Part shown: positions 1-7,645 of the stretch, one piece after another | Position numbering within the stretch: position 1 is the first letter of the stretch | How the letters are laid out: each line of letters starts with the position of its first letter | Assembly (NCBI RefSeq): GCF_014656295.1 | Contig: NZ_BNCD01000001.1 | Location: 62,001 to 126,000 of the forward strand | Source: Streptomyces sulfonofaciens | GTDB taxonomy: Bacteria > Actinomycetota > Actinomycetes > Streptomycetales > Streptomycetaceae | Reading direction: 5' to 3' | Length of the DNA stretch: 64,000 nucleotides | Position numbers and translations under genes: made by a program | Notes under the pieces: model-generated | Told to the model about the DNA's origin: nothing | What the model saw: only the letters and a program-made list of their open reading frames with translations | Database searches by the model: none

Positions 1-74
1 CGGTGGTCTGCGTCACCCGTTCAGGCTCGCCGACCGCGAACAGCAGTACGAGTGGCCCGAGGGACAGCATTCGT

Positions 75-80
75 TACGAT
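75..80 (+). promoter_or_regulatory. -10 element for a leaderless glxA-type gene
   Basis: TACGAT fits the TAnnnT -10 consensus and lies 6 nt before the ATG at 87, so transcription would begin at or next to the start codon. No Shine-Dalgarno lies at normal spacing; the nearest purine run is about 20 nt upstream. No convincing -35 is visible. Confidence 0.4.
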
Positions 81-86
81 CGGGCC

Positions 87-1166
87 ATGGTCCTCTCCCC
101 GCCACGTACGGCCGCGGCGCGGCCCGGCCCCCGGCACCGCGTCGTGGTGCTGGCCCTGGACGGGCTGCTCCCGTTCGAACTGGGCATTCCGCAACGGGTC
201 TTCGGCCAGGCGAGGGACGCCGCCCGCCGGCGCCTGTACGACGTGGTGACCTGTTCCGTGCGGCCGCCCGGCCCGGTGGCGACGGACGCGGACTTCGCCG
301 TGCTGGTGGAGAACGGCCCGGAGGCCCTGGCCACGGCCGACACGGTCGTGGTGCCCGCCTCCCACGAGCTGGGCCCGGTCTTCGAGGAGGGCCGGCTGAC
401 GCCGGAGCTGGCCGCGGCGTTCGCACGCATCGCGCCGGGCACCCGGCTCGTGTCCATCTGCACCGGCGGCTACGTCCTGGCCGCCGCCGGCCGCCTGGAC
501 GGCCGCCCGGCCACCACGCACTGGTCGCACGCCGAGCACTTCCAGCGGCTCTTCCCTAGGATCAGGGTCGACGCGGACGTGCTCTTCGTCGACGACGGCG
601 ACGTACTGACGTCCGCGGGGGTGGCCGCCGGCATCGACCTGTGCCTGCACGTGGTACGCCGCGACCACGGCACCGCGGTCGCCAACGACGTGGCCCGCCG
701 CACCGTCGTCCCGCCGCACCGGGAGGGCGGCCAGGCGCAGTACATCGAACGGCCGCTGCCCGAACTCCAGCAGGCGACCACCGCATCGGCCCGCTCCTGG
801 GCGCTGGAGCGGCTGCACGAACCCCTCCAGCTTCGGGACCTGGCCGAGCGCGAGTCCATGTCGGTGCGGACCTTCACGCGGCGGTTCCGCGAGGAGTCCG
901 GTATGAGCCCGGGCCAGTGGCTGACCCAGCAGCGCGTCGCGCGCGCCAGGTATCTGCTGGAGTCCACCGACCTCTCCGTCGACCAGGTGGCGCGGGACTG
1001 CGGCTTCGGCACCGCGCAGTCGATGCGCCAGCACCTGCAGAGCGCCCTGGGCGTCACCCCGACCGCCTACCGCCGCACCTTCCGCACCGCGGCGAACGGC
1101 TCAGCGGCCAACGGCTCAGCGGTGCACCTCCCGGCGCCGAAGGGCTCAGCGGCGGTCGGCCCGTAG
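87..1166 (+). CDS. GlxA family transcriptional regulator (DJ-1/PfpI + AraC HTH)
   Basis: This is a 359-residue AraC-family activator. Residues about 17-190 form a DJ-1/PfpI glutamine-amidotransferase-like domain with the elbow Cys at 125 (SICTGG). Residues about 235-333 hold the paired AraC helix-turn-helix motifs (LRDLAERESMSVRTFTRRF and VDQVARDCGFGTAQSMRQH). The ATG at 87 is preferred to an upstream GTG because the extra 28 residues are unlike the family and a -10-like TACGAT sits 6 nt before it. The last 25 residues carry an imperfect NGSA/KGSA repeat encoded by a 15-bp DNA duplication. Family members regulate varied catabolic or stress genes. Nothing nearby identifies the ligand. Confidence 0.9.
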   Translation: MVLSPPRTAAARPGPRHRVVVLALDGLLPFELGIPQRVFGQARDAARRRLYDVVTCSVRPPGPVATDADFAVLVENGPEALATADTVVVPASHELGPVFEEGRLTPELAAAFARIAPGTRLVSICTGGYVLAAAGRLDGRPATTHWSHAEHFQRLFPRIRVDADVLFVDDGDVLTSAGVAAGIDLCLHVVRRDHGTAVANDVARRTVVPPHREGGQAQYIERPLPELQQATTASARSWALERLHEPLQLRDLAERESMSVRTFTRRFREESGMSPGQWLTQQRVARARYLLESTDLSVDQVARDCGFGTAQSMRQHLQSALGVTPTAYRRTFRTAANGSAANGSAVHLPAPKGSAAVGP

Positions 1167-1622
1167 GGACCGGGAGCTGCCCGGCGGGTGGGTCCGGGCC
1201 GCCCGCCGCCCCGGTCGTGGCGAGCCACCCGTCGTGCGGCGGCGGGTGCTTGGGGGCGTGAGCAGCCGGGTGCACGGGTTCGACGCGCGCGGGGCGGGGC
1301 CGGGGCAGTGAAAAGCGGCGCCCGACGGCCCGCCGGGGTGGATCGGTCGGCGGCGCGCTTGTGGGGTGTGCCGAGCACCGCGCGCCGCCCTTCGGCTCCG
1401 ACGCACCGGCCCGGTTCCGGGACCCGGGCGAGGGACGCCGCGGCACGACCCGCGCTCGCCGAGCACGCCCCCGTCGGCGCTCTCGGCGTCCCCTCGCGGC
1501 GAATCGCTGACCACAAGCGTGATCAAACGGACACCGCACGTCAACACTCGCTCGGGGCTTCCTGACGCGCCTCGCCGCACCGGGAGCACAGGGGCGCACC
1601 CGTGGGCCGCGGCCCGCACCCT
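1167..1622. other. Intergenic region, no gene recognised
   Basis: This is the gap between convergent genes. It is GC-rich with several short palindromes (for example GGGCCGCGGCCC near 1607-1618) that could help terminate transcription from either side. No frame with coding character was recognised. Confidence 0.5.
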
Positions 1623-2255
1623 TCAGACCGCTTCGTACGCCGCCACGCCCTCGTACGCCGGGAGGGTGCGGTAGACGGCGGGCTGGGCCGCGGTCGGGGC
1701 GGTGAAGCGGTCCAGCTCGCACCAGACCCGCTTGCCGGCGCCGGACGGCTCCCAGCCCCAGCGGTCCGCGAGGCCGTCCACCAGCTCAAGGCCGCGGCCG
1801 CCCGTCTCGTCGCCGTCGGCGTGCCGGGGCCGCGGCGGTCGCCCTGAGCTGTCGGCGACCTCGACACGGACCGTGCGCACGACCGTCTCCGGTGCCCGGC
1901 GCGGCTCGTGGGCGGTCTGGTCCCCCGCGGCCGGCGGGCCGGGCCTGGCGGGGCCCTCCGGGGCGCGGCCCGCCGGCCTGCCCCGCCCGTCGGGCCCGCA
2001 GCACTGCTCCGGCCCGCAGGGCGCCTCCGGCGCACCGGCCGGCGATCCCCTCAACAGGATCCGCAGCACCGCAGGACAACCGGTGTGCACCACCGCGTTG
2101 GTGACCAACTCGGAGACGATCAGGATCAGCGTCTCCGCGATCGGCTCGTCGGCTCCTATGCCCGACCGGGCGAGCCGGGCACGGGCCCATCGTCTGGCCC
2201 GCCCCACCTCCGCGGGGTCGGGCCGGACCTCCAGCTGTAATTGAAGCACCTGCAC
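1623..2255 (-). CDS. RsbW-like ATP-binding regulator (HATPase_c_2), TTA-containing
   Basis: This 210-residue protein resembles the anti-sigma serine kinases of partner-switching systems. The N box (SELVTNAVVH, Asn53), the ADSS segment (Asp135) and the GGRGLELV box (152-159) of the Bergerat ATPase fold are all visible. Between N box and Asp box there is a Gly/Pro/Arg-rich insertion of about 55 residues (70-125) that is unusual for the family. Codon 6 is TTA (2238-2240), so translation should depend on the bldA tRNA. The GTG start has no good Shine-Dalgarno of its own; an in-frame TGA of a short leader ORF ends 3 nt before it. Its STAS partner may be the gene at 3569-3943, an inference from proximity. 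Confidence 0.85.
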   Translation of the reverse strand: MQVLQLQLEVRPDPAEVGRARRWARARLARSGIGADEPIAETLILIVSELVTNAVVHTGCPAVLRILLRGSPAGAPEAPCGPEQCCGPDGRGRPAGRAPEGPARPGPPAAGDQTAHEPRRAPETVVRTVRVEVADSSGRPPRPRHADGDETGGRGLELVDGLADRWGWEPSGAGKRVWCELDRFTAPTAAQPAVYRTLPAYEGVAAYEAV

Positions 2256-2258
2256 CGC

Positions 2259-2318
2259 TCACACCATCCGAACCGGCCTGGGGGTACCACCCAGGCTCTT
2301 CAAGCACTGGGGGAACAT
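2259..2318 (-). CDS. Leader peptide ORF of 19 codons upstream of the RsbW-like gene
   Basis: An ATG at 2316-2318 follows a strong ribosome-binding site GGAGGG (2326-2331) at 7-nt spacing and opens a 19-residue ORF beginning MFPQCLKSLGG. It stops at TGA (2259-2261), in the same frame and 3 nt before the GTG of the ATPase gene. That layout suggests translational coupling: ribosomes load on the leader and re-initiate at the GTG. The peptide resembles nothing I recognise. Alternatively this is only a remnant of a longer N-terminus, but the TGA argues against that. Confidence 0.55.
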   Translation of the reverse strand: MFPQCLKSLGGTPRPVRMV

Positions 2319-2373
2319 CGCCTTGCCCTCCGATGAGCAACAGGGTTCACGGAACGTGACCCCCCTACGAGAC

Positions 2374-2403
2374 AGCATGGTTGACGTACAGTCACCCCAA
2401 CAA
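2374..2403 (-). promoter_or_regulatory. Possible promoter for leader ORF and RsbW-like gene
   Basis: On the minus strand TTGTTG (2398-2403) is followed after 18 nt by CATGCT (2374-2379), a weak sigma-70-type match. It would give a leader of about 50 nt before the leader ORF. The spacer contains a small TGAC-N5-GTCA dyad. Confidence 0.3.
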
Positions 2404-2796
2404 GCGCTTCGGGCATATTCCAGCGCGAAGGAGTACGCGTGCGGCATACTGTGCGACGCGTACGGCGAGGAGTCGAACAGGCGGGCGTGGGGCTCCGCCC
2501 TGCCTGTTGAGCGGCGCACACGCCCAGTTCCGGGGCCACCACAGGGGCGCCACCGGTATGCCTCGGCCTCGCAACCACTCGCATCTCCCACAAGGTACCC
2601 GAGCCGGGCGCCGACTCCATGACGTGACGAGCCGTACAGCCGGTCCAAGCCGGTATCAACGCTCCGTGACAGCGCATTCGCACGCTCCGTCACCACCACA
2701 GCGCTCCCAAAGCGCCCCCACCACACCTCCACGCCGCCACGCGGCACCCGCGGGACCGTCCCGCGGGCCGGTGCATCGTGCGGCCACCGCCCGGGC
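2404..2796. other. Intergenic region upstream of the RsbW-like gene
   Basis: Apart from the dyad at 2433-2463, nothing coding is recognised between the promoter-like element and the stop codon of the EF-hand gene. The stretch 2400-2640 is less GC-rich than its surroundings, as expected for a regulatory region. Confidence 0.4.
2433..2463. repeat. Inverted repeat GTACGCGT-N15-ACGCGTAC
   Basis: Perfect 8-bp arms at 2433-2440 and 2456-2463 flank a 15-nt centre. It lies upstream of the putative promoter of the leader/ATPase unit and could be an operator for a dimeric regulator. No matching regulator is identified. Confidence 0.4.
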
Positions 2797-3309
2797 CTAC
2801 TCGGGGACGGTGAAGTACTGCGCGAACGCCGCCACGATCTCGTCCTCGGCGATCCGGCCGTCCGCGTCGGCGTCCAGCACGGCGGTCGCGGTGGCCGCGG
2901 CGGCCGGTCCTGCGCCCAGGGCCCGCAGCACCCGGCCCGCCTCGTCGACGGTCACCGTGCCGTCCCCGTCGCCGTCCGCGACCACGAGCGCCGCGTGCAG
3001 GAAGGGGCGGGCGATGGCGGCGAACCGGTCCGGGTTGTCCCGCAGCCGTTTGACCGCCCCGTTCACGAACTCGTCGCGGGTGATGCGCTGGTCGCCGTCC
3101 CGGTCCGCGATGCCGGCCATGCCCTGCCAGAACGCCTCGGCGCCGACGAACAGGGCCTGACCCTTGTCCGACCGGGCCGTGGTGCCGAATTCGGCCAGGA
3201 GCGCCTTGGCCGCGCCGCTGAAGTCCTGACGGTCGATGTAGCCGTTGCCGTCCTGGTCGAAGCCGGCGAACCTGGTGGCGATCCTGTGCTCGTACTCGGA
3301 ACTGACCAT
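2797..3309 (-). CDS. Calerythrin-like EF-hand calcium-binding protein
   Basis: The 170-residue protein contains four EF-hand loops: 18-29 (DQDGNGYIDRQD), 69-80 (DRDGDQRITRDE), 112-123 (starting DGDGDG) and 146-157 (starting DADADG). Loop 1 ends in Asp rather than the usual Glu. Size and loop number fit the actinobacterial calerythrin/Cab family of cytosolic calcium buffers or sensors. The ATG at 3307-3309 is chosen because upstream sequence in the same frame is Arg/Pro-rich and non-family. It lies between a partner-switch kinase gene and a STAS gene, but no functional link is shown. Confidence 0.9.
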   Translation of the reverse strand: MVSSEYEHRIATRFAGFDQDGNGYIDRQDFSGAAKALLAEFGTTARSDKGQALFVGAEAFWQGMAGIADRDGDQRITRDEFVNGAVKRLRDNPDRFAAIARPFLHAALVVADGDGDGTVTVDEAGRVLRALGAGPAAAATATAVLDADADGRIAEDEIVAAFAQYFTVPE

Positions 3310-3568
3310 GTCGTGTCGGGCCGCCTCACATGTCCGGTGGGTGGATCCGCCGGGAGCGGACGTCCTCTCCCGGGGAGCCTGCGTCCTTGTGCGGCGAGCG
3401 TACGACGTCCCGCCCGGCGAGCGAACGCCCCTTGCGGGCCGGCGGGAGTTCCGGTAAGCGCGCCGGGTGCAGCGGACGGCGCACGGGGGAGCGTACGGGG
3501 GGAACCCGGCGCGCGACGGGCGGCCGCGGGCGTGGCGGGTGGCGCGACGAGGGAGCCGGGCGGCCCCA

Positions 3569-3943
3569 TCAGGCCGACAGCGGCTCCGCGGTGTCGGCGG
3601 TGGCGTCCGCCACGTCCGCGTAGACCTCGAAGAGGCGGCGCACGCCGAGGGCGGCGAGCACCCGGTTGACGTGCGAACCCTCCTCCGCACCCCGGGCCGG
3701 CAGCACCACGCGCAGCCGACCGCGGCACGAGCGCATCAGACGGCGCGTGGCGACCAGCACGCCCACCCCGCTGGAATCGCAGAACAGCACGTCGGAGAGA
3801 TCGAGTACGAGACTGTGCCGGCCGTCGGCCACCACGAGGTGCACCCGCTCGCGCAGCGCAGGGGACGTCACCAGGTCCATCTCGCCCGAAACCCGCAGCA
3901 CGGCCCAGCCGCCCTGCGCGTCCTCGGTCACCTTGAGCGCCAC
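3569..3943 (-). CDS. STAS-domain anti-sigma factor antagonist
   Basis: This 124-residue single-domain STAS protein resembles RsbV/SpoIIAA antagonists. The hallmark DSSG lies at 56-59 (CDSSGVGVLVATRR), and the second Ser is the expected phosphorylation site. In the known mechanism the unphosphorylated antagonist binds the anti-sigma kinase and frees the sigma factor. The nearest candidate kinase is the RsbW-like gene about 1.3 kb downstream on the same strand. The start is GTG. The C-terminus is Ala/Thr-rich. Confidence 0.9.
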   Translation of the reverse strand: MALKVTEDAQGGWAVLRVSGEMDLVTSPALRERVHLVVADGRHSLVLDLSDVLFCDSSGVGVLVATRRLMRSCRGRLRVVLPARGAEEGSHVNRVLAALGVRRLFEVYADVADATADTAEPLSA

Positions 3944-4418
3944 GCCCCTCGCCCTTCGCTCGCCGTTCCGGAAGACCCGGCCATATCCCCGTGTTGCGCG
4001 GCTGCCCCGGCCTCTCCGTGATGAAACACCCTTCGTAGTACCACCAAAACGGAACCGCTCGAACGTCTAAGAACGTTTTCGGTCACTATTGACCAATAGC
4101 TGAGCATCAACGATAAAGAAGTCAGCGGTAGTCCGCACGGAGCGTGAGTGTCCCTCTACCATCTGCGGCTTGCTCCGGGGCGCACAATGCGGCAAAGAGG
4201 GGTGCGCACGGAGGGCGGCCACTACATTCGACACCGCGGCCCGGGCCACCGGGCCGTCGCGCGGCAGGACGAAAGGGACGGGACAGCGGGCGGCCTGGCG
4301 CGGCGGAGGAGGGAAGAGGCAACCGCGGCGTCCGTGCCGCGCACCGGGCCGCGGGCGGTCCGGTGCAGCGCGGCACGACGGACAGGCGCCGAGCACGACG
4401 AAGGCTGAGGGGGCCGTC
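3944..4418. other. Divergent intergenic region with promoter and long 5' leader
   Basis: It separates the STAS gene (minus) from the sigma/anti-sigma operon (plus). A promoter-like element sits at 4086-4117, leaving an untranslated leader of nearly 300 nt before the sigma start. Short frames in the leader have no clear coding character. Confidence 0.4.
4086..4117 (+). promoter_or_regulatory. Sigma-70-type promoter overlapped by a palindrome
   Basis: TTGACC (4089-4094) and GATAAA (4112-4117) are separated by exactly 17 nt. The -35 lies inside CTATTGACCAATAG (4086-4099), six-base inverted arms around AC. A regulator bound there would block the -35. The promoter points at the sigma/anti-sigma pair starting at 4419. 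Confidence 0.5.
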
Positions 4419-5075
4419 ATGGCTCAGAACGCACCGCCCCGCTGGGACCGCGCCATGCATCTGCGCCTGGCCCGCGGGGAAGCGGCGGCGCTCGGCGAAC
4501 TGTACGACCGCTACGCCCCCCTCGTGCACGGCCTCGCGCACCGCGTGCTCGCCGAGGACGCCGCCGCCGATGCGATCACCCGCGAGGTCTTCGCCCGCCT
4601 GTGGGAGCACCCGGACGCCTACCAGCCCGAGCGCGGCCCGCTGCGCACCTGGCTCGCGGAGCTCGCCCACCGGCTCGCCGTACAGCGGCTGCGCAGCACC
4701 GCGCCGGCCGGGGCCGCGGCGGCGCGGGGCGACGGGGGCGGAGCGCACGAGCGGGACCGGCCGGGCGACCACGCCGGCGAGCAACTGGAGCGCACGGTCC
4801 ACAGGGCCTCCGCCGCGGCGCGCGCCGACTACATCGTGGAGTCCATGCCGGTTTCGCTGCGCGCCGCCCTGGAACTCGCCTACTTCCGGCGCCGCGACTG
4901 CCGCCAGGCCGCCGCGGACCTCGGCATCACCGAGGACGAGGCACACCGCCGCCTCCGTCTCGGCCTCCAACTCCTCGCCACCGCCCACGGCTCGGGCCCG
5001 CTCGACCCGCCCCTCGGCTACGACACACCACCGGACCCGGCCGACCCCTCCTCGAACCCCGGGAGGACGACGTGA
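4419..5075 (+). CDS. ECF-like RNA polymerase sigma factor
   Basis: This 218-residue protein has a region-2-like segment (about 24-92; LYDRYAPLVHGLAHRVL and EVFARLWEHPDAY) and a region-4-like helix-turn-helix (about 147-193; CRQAAADLGITEDEAHRRL). The linker and C-terminus are low in complexity. The ATG at 4419 follows GAGGGGG at 4407-4413. Its TGA overlaps the GTG of the next gene (GTGA, 5072-5075), so the pair is translationally coupled. Together they form a cognate ECF sigma/anti-sigma unit. Confidence 0.85.
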   Translation: MAQNAPPRWDRAMHLRLARGEAAALGELYDRYAPLVHGLAHRVLAEDAAADAITREVFARLWEHPDAYQPERGPLRTWLAELAHRLAVQRLRSTAPAGAAAARGDGGGAHERDRPGDHAGEQLERTVHRASAAARADYIVESMPVSLRAALELAYFRRRDCRQAAADLGITEDEAHRRLRLGLQLLATAHGSGPLDPPLGYDTPPDPADPSSNPGRTT

Positions 5076-6508
5076 CCGACGCCGACCATCCGCAGCACCC
5101 GAACGGTCCGTACGGCGCGGACAACCCCGAGAAGCCGAACGGTTCGGAAGAGCCGAACGACCCGGAGGAGCCGAACGGTTCGGATCACCAGGACGGTTCG
5201 GAGAACCCGCGGGACCGCCCCCGCTGCAACAACCGGGACGACCGGGGCCAGTGGGACGACCAGGCCGGCCTGGAGAGCGTCCGCATACCCATGCAGCGCA
5301 CCCCGGCCGAGGACGGCGGGCCGCTGCGGGGCCCCGCCCCGTCCCCGTGGCCGCAGGCCCCCGCCCCGCGCCCGGCGCGACGGCAGGGCAGGACGCCCGA
5401 GCAGTTCTCGCACACCGCGCTGCGCTCGCTGCTCGGCGCCTGGGCGCTGACCGCCTGCTCCCCGCGCGAGGCGGCGGCCGTGGAGCACCATCTGGGCGAC
5501 TGCGGTTCCTGCGCCGAGGAGGCACTGAGACTGCGGGACGCGGTGGGCCTGCTGCACCCCGCCGAGAATCTGGACCTCGCCCCCGAGCTGCGCCCCCGGG
5601 TGCTGGCCCACTGCCTGGGCCGCCGCCCGCCGCGCGTCCCGGTGCCGGACTGGGCCGTGCCGTACGAGGCGGAGACGGCCCGGCTCGACGCGCTGCTCAA
5701 GGACATCGGCGGCGCCGAGTGGCACGCCCCGGTGCGGCTGCGCTGGTACGAGCACGGCAGACGGGTCAGCCGCCGGACGACGGTCGCCGGCACCGTCGCC
5801 CATCTGCTGAGCGTGGACGGCCTGGTCGCGGTCGCGCTCGAACTGGCCGACCCGCTGGGCGCCGACACCCCGGGCGGCCTCGGTCCCACCAAGCGCACGG
5901 AGGCGTACTGGGGGGCCTCGCCGGTACCGCCGACCTGCCTCGTCCGCCTGCCCTGGCGCGAGCAGAGCCGCCGCCTGGTGCGCACGGTGTCGTTCCTTGC
6001 CGAGGAGGCCGCGGAGCCGGGGGCCGCCGGGGCGCCGGTGTCCTACGGCGACTTCGTCCTGCCACTCCCCGACGCGCTGCTGGAGCGGGCCTTCGAGTGC
6101 TGGATCCACGCGGGCGACGTCGCGGAGGCCGTCGCCTACCCCTATGGGCCGCCCGCGGCGAACCATCTGCACCGCATGATCGACCTCGCGGCCCGCCTGC
6201 TGCCCGCCGCCCTGGCCCGCCGCAGGTACGACCGCGCCGCCCCGGCCCGCGCCGGTGCGCACGCGCGCTCACTGCGCCTGGAGATCGAGGGCGCCGGCGG
6301 CGGCGAGTGGCTGGTCCCGCTGGAGGGTCCGTCCGGGCCCGCGTCGGAGGGCGCCGAGGAGGTCGCGCACGTCGCGCTGGACGGCGTCGAGTTCTGCCGC
6401 CTGGCCGCGGGCCGCATCCCGCCGCAGGACGCGATGGCGGGCGGCACCGGCGACCGCGAGGCGATCACCGAGGTGCTGACCGCGGCGGCCGCGCTGAGCC
6501 GGTTGTAG
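5072..6508 (+). CDS. Zinc-type anti-sigma factor fused to an MDMPI-like domain
   Basis: This 478-residue protein starts at a GTG overlapping the sigma-factor stop, with GGGAGGA at 5061-5067. The first ~60 residues contain imperfect repeats of PNGSEEP/EEPNGS. Residues about 112-165 carry a ZAS-type motif, H140-x3-C144-x2-C147 (HLGDCGSC), which binds zinc and clamps ECF sigma factors. The remainder (about 195-478) resembles the mycothiol-dependent maleylpyruvate isomerase (MDMPI) fold common in Streptomyces anti-sigma fusions. No membrane segment is seen, so a cytosolic signal such as thiol state or zinc is more likely; that is inference. Confidence 0.8.
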   Translation: MTDADHPQHPNGPYGADNPEKPNGSEEPNDPEEPNGSDHQDGSENPRDRPRCNNRDDRGQWDDQAGLESVRIPMQRTPAEDGGPLRGPAPSPWPQAPAPRPARRQGRTPEQFSHTALRSLLGAWALTACSPREAAAVEHHLGDCGSCAEEALRLRDAVGLLHPAENLDLAPELRPRVLAHCLGRRPPRVPVPDWAVPYEAETARLDALLKDIGGAEWHAPVRLRWYEHGRRVSRRTTVAGTVAHLLSVDGLVAVALELADPLGADTPGGLGPTKRTEAYWGASPVPPTCLVRLPWREQSRRLVRTVSFLAEEAAEPGAAGAPVSYGDFVLPLPDALLERAFECWIHAGDVAEAVAYPYGPPAANHLHRMIDLAARLLPAALARRRYDRAAPARAGAHARSLRLEIEGAGGGEWLVPLEGPSGPASEGAEEVAHVALDGVEFCRLAAGRIPPQDAMAGGTGDREAITEVLTAAAALSRL

Positions 6509-6570
6509 CGGTGCCCGAGCCGAGCGGGGACCCGATCCGCGGCCGAGCCCGAACCCGAACCGACAGCACG

Positions 6571-6630
6571 AACCGACAAGCACCGACAAGCACCGACAAG
6601 CACCGACAAGCACCGACAAGCACCGACAGC
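6571..6630. repeat. Decanucleotide tandem repeat
   Basis: Six head-to-tail copies of a 10-bp unit: four identical CACCGACAAG (6581-6620) and variant end copies AACCGACAAG and CACCGACAGC. A longer segment CGACAGCACGAACCGAC occurs on both sides. It lies between convergent genes in otherwise non-coding sequence. Confidence 0.85.
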
Positions 6631-6732
6631 ACGAACCGACGAACCCAACCGACGAACCGAACCTGCAAACCGAGCCGGCGGCCCGAGCCGGCGTGCTCCC
6701 GGGGCCGCGCCGGCCGCCCCCGTCGGGAGCCG

Positions 6733-7614
6733 TCAGGCGAACACCACCGTTCGCCGCCCGTTCAGCAGGATCCTGCGCTCCGCGTGCCAGGCGACCGCCC
6801 GGGCCAGGGCCCGGCACTCGACGTCCCGGCCGATGGCGACCAGTTGCCGGGGGGTCACCTGGTGCCCCACGCGCTGGACCTCCTGCTCGATGATCGGCCC
6901 CTCGTCCAGGTCGGCCGTCACGTAGTGCGCGGTCGCGCCGATCAGCTTGACGCCCCGGGCGTGCGCCTGGTGGTACGGCTTGGCGCCCTTGAAGCTCGGC
7001 AGGAAGGAGTGGTGGATGTTGATGATCCGGCCGCTGAGCTGCTTGCACAGGTCGTCCGAGAGCACCTGCATATAGCGGGCCAGCACCACCAGCTCCACGC
7101 GCTCCTCGCGCACCAGGTCGAGCAGCTCGGCCTCGGCCTCCGCCTTGGTGTCCGCAGTGACCGGAATATGGCGGAATGGAATGTTGTACGACGCCACCAG
7201 TTCGGCGAACTCCGTATGGTTGGAGACCACCGCCGCGATCTCCACCGGCAGCGCACCGGTACGGGCCCGGAACAGCAGGTCGTTCAGGCAGTGCCCGAAC
7301 CCGGAGACCATCAGCACCACCCGCATGCGGTGGTCGGCCCGGTGGATCCCCCAGTCCATCTGGAACGAGTCGCCGACCGCGGCGAAGCTGGCCCGCAGCT
7401 TCTCCACGGTCACCGGGGCCTCGGCGGAGAAGTGCACCCGCATGAAGAACAGACCGGTGTCATGGTCGCCGAACTGCTGGCTGTCCTCGATGTTGCAGCC
7501 CGTCATGAAGAGGTAGCTCGACACGGCGTGCACGATGCCCTGCCTGTCCGGGCAGGACAGGGTCAGCACGTACTGCTCGGCGGGCGCGGTCTGGCGGGCG
7601 GACTGCTCGTTCAT
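6733..7614 (-). CDS. purU: Formyltetrahydrofolate deformylase PurU
   Basis: This 293-residue enzyme hydrolyses 10-formyl-tetrahydrofolate to formate and tetrahydrofolate, balancing one-carbon pools. An ACT regulatory domain (about 16-90; LSCPDRQGIVHAVSSYL) precedes a formyl-transferase fold (about 97-280). The hydrolase triad is Asn199, His201 (INIHHSFLPSF) and Asp237 (TADLDEGPIIEQ), with the expected 36-residue spacing between His and Asp. Length is normal. It is followed by a SCO4402-type gene on the same strand. Confidence 0.95.
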   Translation of the reverse strand: MNEQSARQTAPAEQYVLTLSCPDRQGIVHAVSSYLFMTGCNIEDSQQFGDHDTGLFFMRVHFSAEAPVTVEKLRASFAAVGDSFQMDWGIHRADHRMRVVLMVSGFGHCLNDLLFRARTGALPVEIAAVVSNHTEFAELVASYNIPFRHIPVTADTKAEAEAELLDLVREERVELVVLARYMQVLSDDLCKQLSGRIINIHHSFLPSFKGAKPYHQAHARGVKLIGATAHYVTADLDEGPIIEQEVQRVGHQVTPRQLVAIGRDVECRALARAVAWHAERRILLNGRRTVVFA

Positions 7615-7645
7615 GCCCGCAAGAATCCCACACGCCGCGCCGCGA

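Noticed and set aside
6571..6630. Possible origin-type iterons or CRISPR
   Set aside because: Units are only 10 bp, with no AT-rich region, no rep gene and no spacers.
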